From contig NZ_JBNNUK010000018.1 in the NCBI RefSeq assembly GCF_050279675.1, forward strand, positions 1 to 64,000: a stretch of DNA of 64,000 nt, read 5' to 3'. The DNA comes from Viridibacillus sp050279675. Lineage in GTDB: Bacteria; Bacillota; Bacilli; Bacillales_A; Planococcaceae. Positions 63,771-64,000 of the stretch are shown piece after piece. Position numbers and translations under genes: made by a program. Position 1 is the first letter of the stretch. Each line of letters starts with the position of its first letter. The notes beneath the pieces were generated by a model. It had not been told where the DNA came from, ran no database searches, and saw nothing but the letters and a program-made list of their open reading frames with translations.

Positions 63771-64000
63771 TTGGATAAGAGAGGTAAAATGCCAATGAGG
63801 CTGCTCCTCTTTTGCTTTGTACTGCTGGTAGCAGTGAGCGGTTGCAATAACATTTCCACAGCAAAAGAAAAGCAGCAAGATGAGGGCATAAAAGTACTCA
63901 TTGTTGAATTCGGCAGCCGCACGCCGATACCTAATATGAAAGTGACCGTCCGAGATATGGAGACGAATGAGGATGTAACGATAGCGAATGGAGATATAGA
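63771..64000 (+). CDS. Lipoprotein, N-terminal part (runs off the window)
   Basis: TTG 63771 (AGAAGGG ten bases upstream) or ATG 63789 opens a frame with the lipoprotein signal RLLLFCFVLLVAVSGC, followed by a Lys/Gln linker and KVLIVEFGSRTPIPNMKVTVRDME, a beta-strand pattern like a carboxypeptidase-regulatory or Big-like domain. The 3' end is beyond position 64000. Function not recognised. Confidence 0.7.
   Translation, partial: MDKRGKMPMRLLLFCFVLLVAVSGCNNISTAKEKQQDEGIKVLIVEFGSRTPIPNMKVTVRDMETNEDVTIANGDI

Overview
The window reads as the chromosome of a low-GC, endospore-forming member of the Bacillales. The evidence is a purine operon in the Bacillus gene order, the yerA-yerB-yerC-pcrB-pcrA-ligA-camS-gatCAB-dgkB-rlmCD neighbourhood, an alpha/beta-type small acid-soluble spore protein, a prkA-yhbH-spoVR sporulation cluster and strong AGGAGG ribosome binding sites. 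Protein character and spacing recall the Lysinibacillus/Solibacillus/Planococcaceae side of the order; this placement is an inference and no species is claimed.

Layout. 1-1153: the 3' end of a 5S rRNA gene, its terminator, and a decayed malic enzyme gene. 1258-14796: a NETI-motif gene, a PurR-type double operator, a sigma-A promoter and a guanine riboswitch, then purEKBCSQLFMNHD. The purH-purD junction carries a GC-rich, highly structured insert. 14810-28495: a divergent DUF2892 protein, then yerA, yerB, yerC, pcrB, pcrA, ligA, camS and gatCAB (purine salvage, membrane lipid, DNA repair/replication, Gln-tRNA amidation). 28528-36577: an acetamidase remnant, a thioredoxin-like protein, the diacylglycerol kinase gene, a cytochrome bd operon with two tiny membrane subunits, rlmCD and an MFS transporter whose start looks damaged. 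37289-41392: small conserved genes (DUF1456, SASP, DJ-1/PfpI, YabR-like S1 protein, YkuS), a metE/yxjG fragment and an L,D-transpeptidase. 41682-46594: prkA, yhbH and spoVR. 46770-56159: DUF1805, DUF421, a large secreted subtilase, a radical SAM/SPASM protein, a PLP aminotransferase, a 64-residue membrane peptide and an alpha/beta hydrolase lipoprotein. 56220-58200: a type I toxin-antitoxin locus (35-residue holin-like toxin plus antisense RNA) and a second copy of its RNA with a decayed toxin; the two flank a secreted protein made of four internal repeats. 58590-64000: a globin-coupled soluble chemoreceptor, a VanZ-like protein, an FbpA-like peptide, asnB and the start of a lipoprotein gene.

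How it fits together: the first 15 kb makes IMP from PRPP under guanine- and PurR-type control. The next block contains purine salvage and core information-processing genes. The second half is a mosaic of sporulation, respiration, secretion and sensing genes separated by clear Rho-independent terminators. Three gene remnants (malic enzyme, acetamidase, yxjG/metE) and one decayed toxin copy show local gene loss. The least ordinary items are the duplicated antitoxin RNA, the GC-rich structured insert at 13257-13472, the apparent AUA start of prkA and the 21-bp degenerate tandem repeats at 52778.
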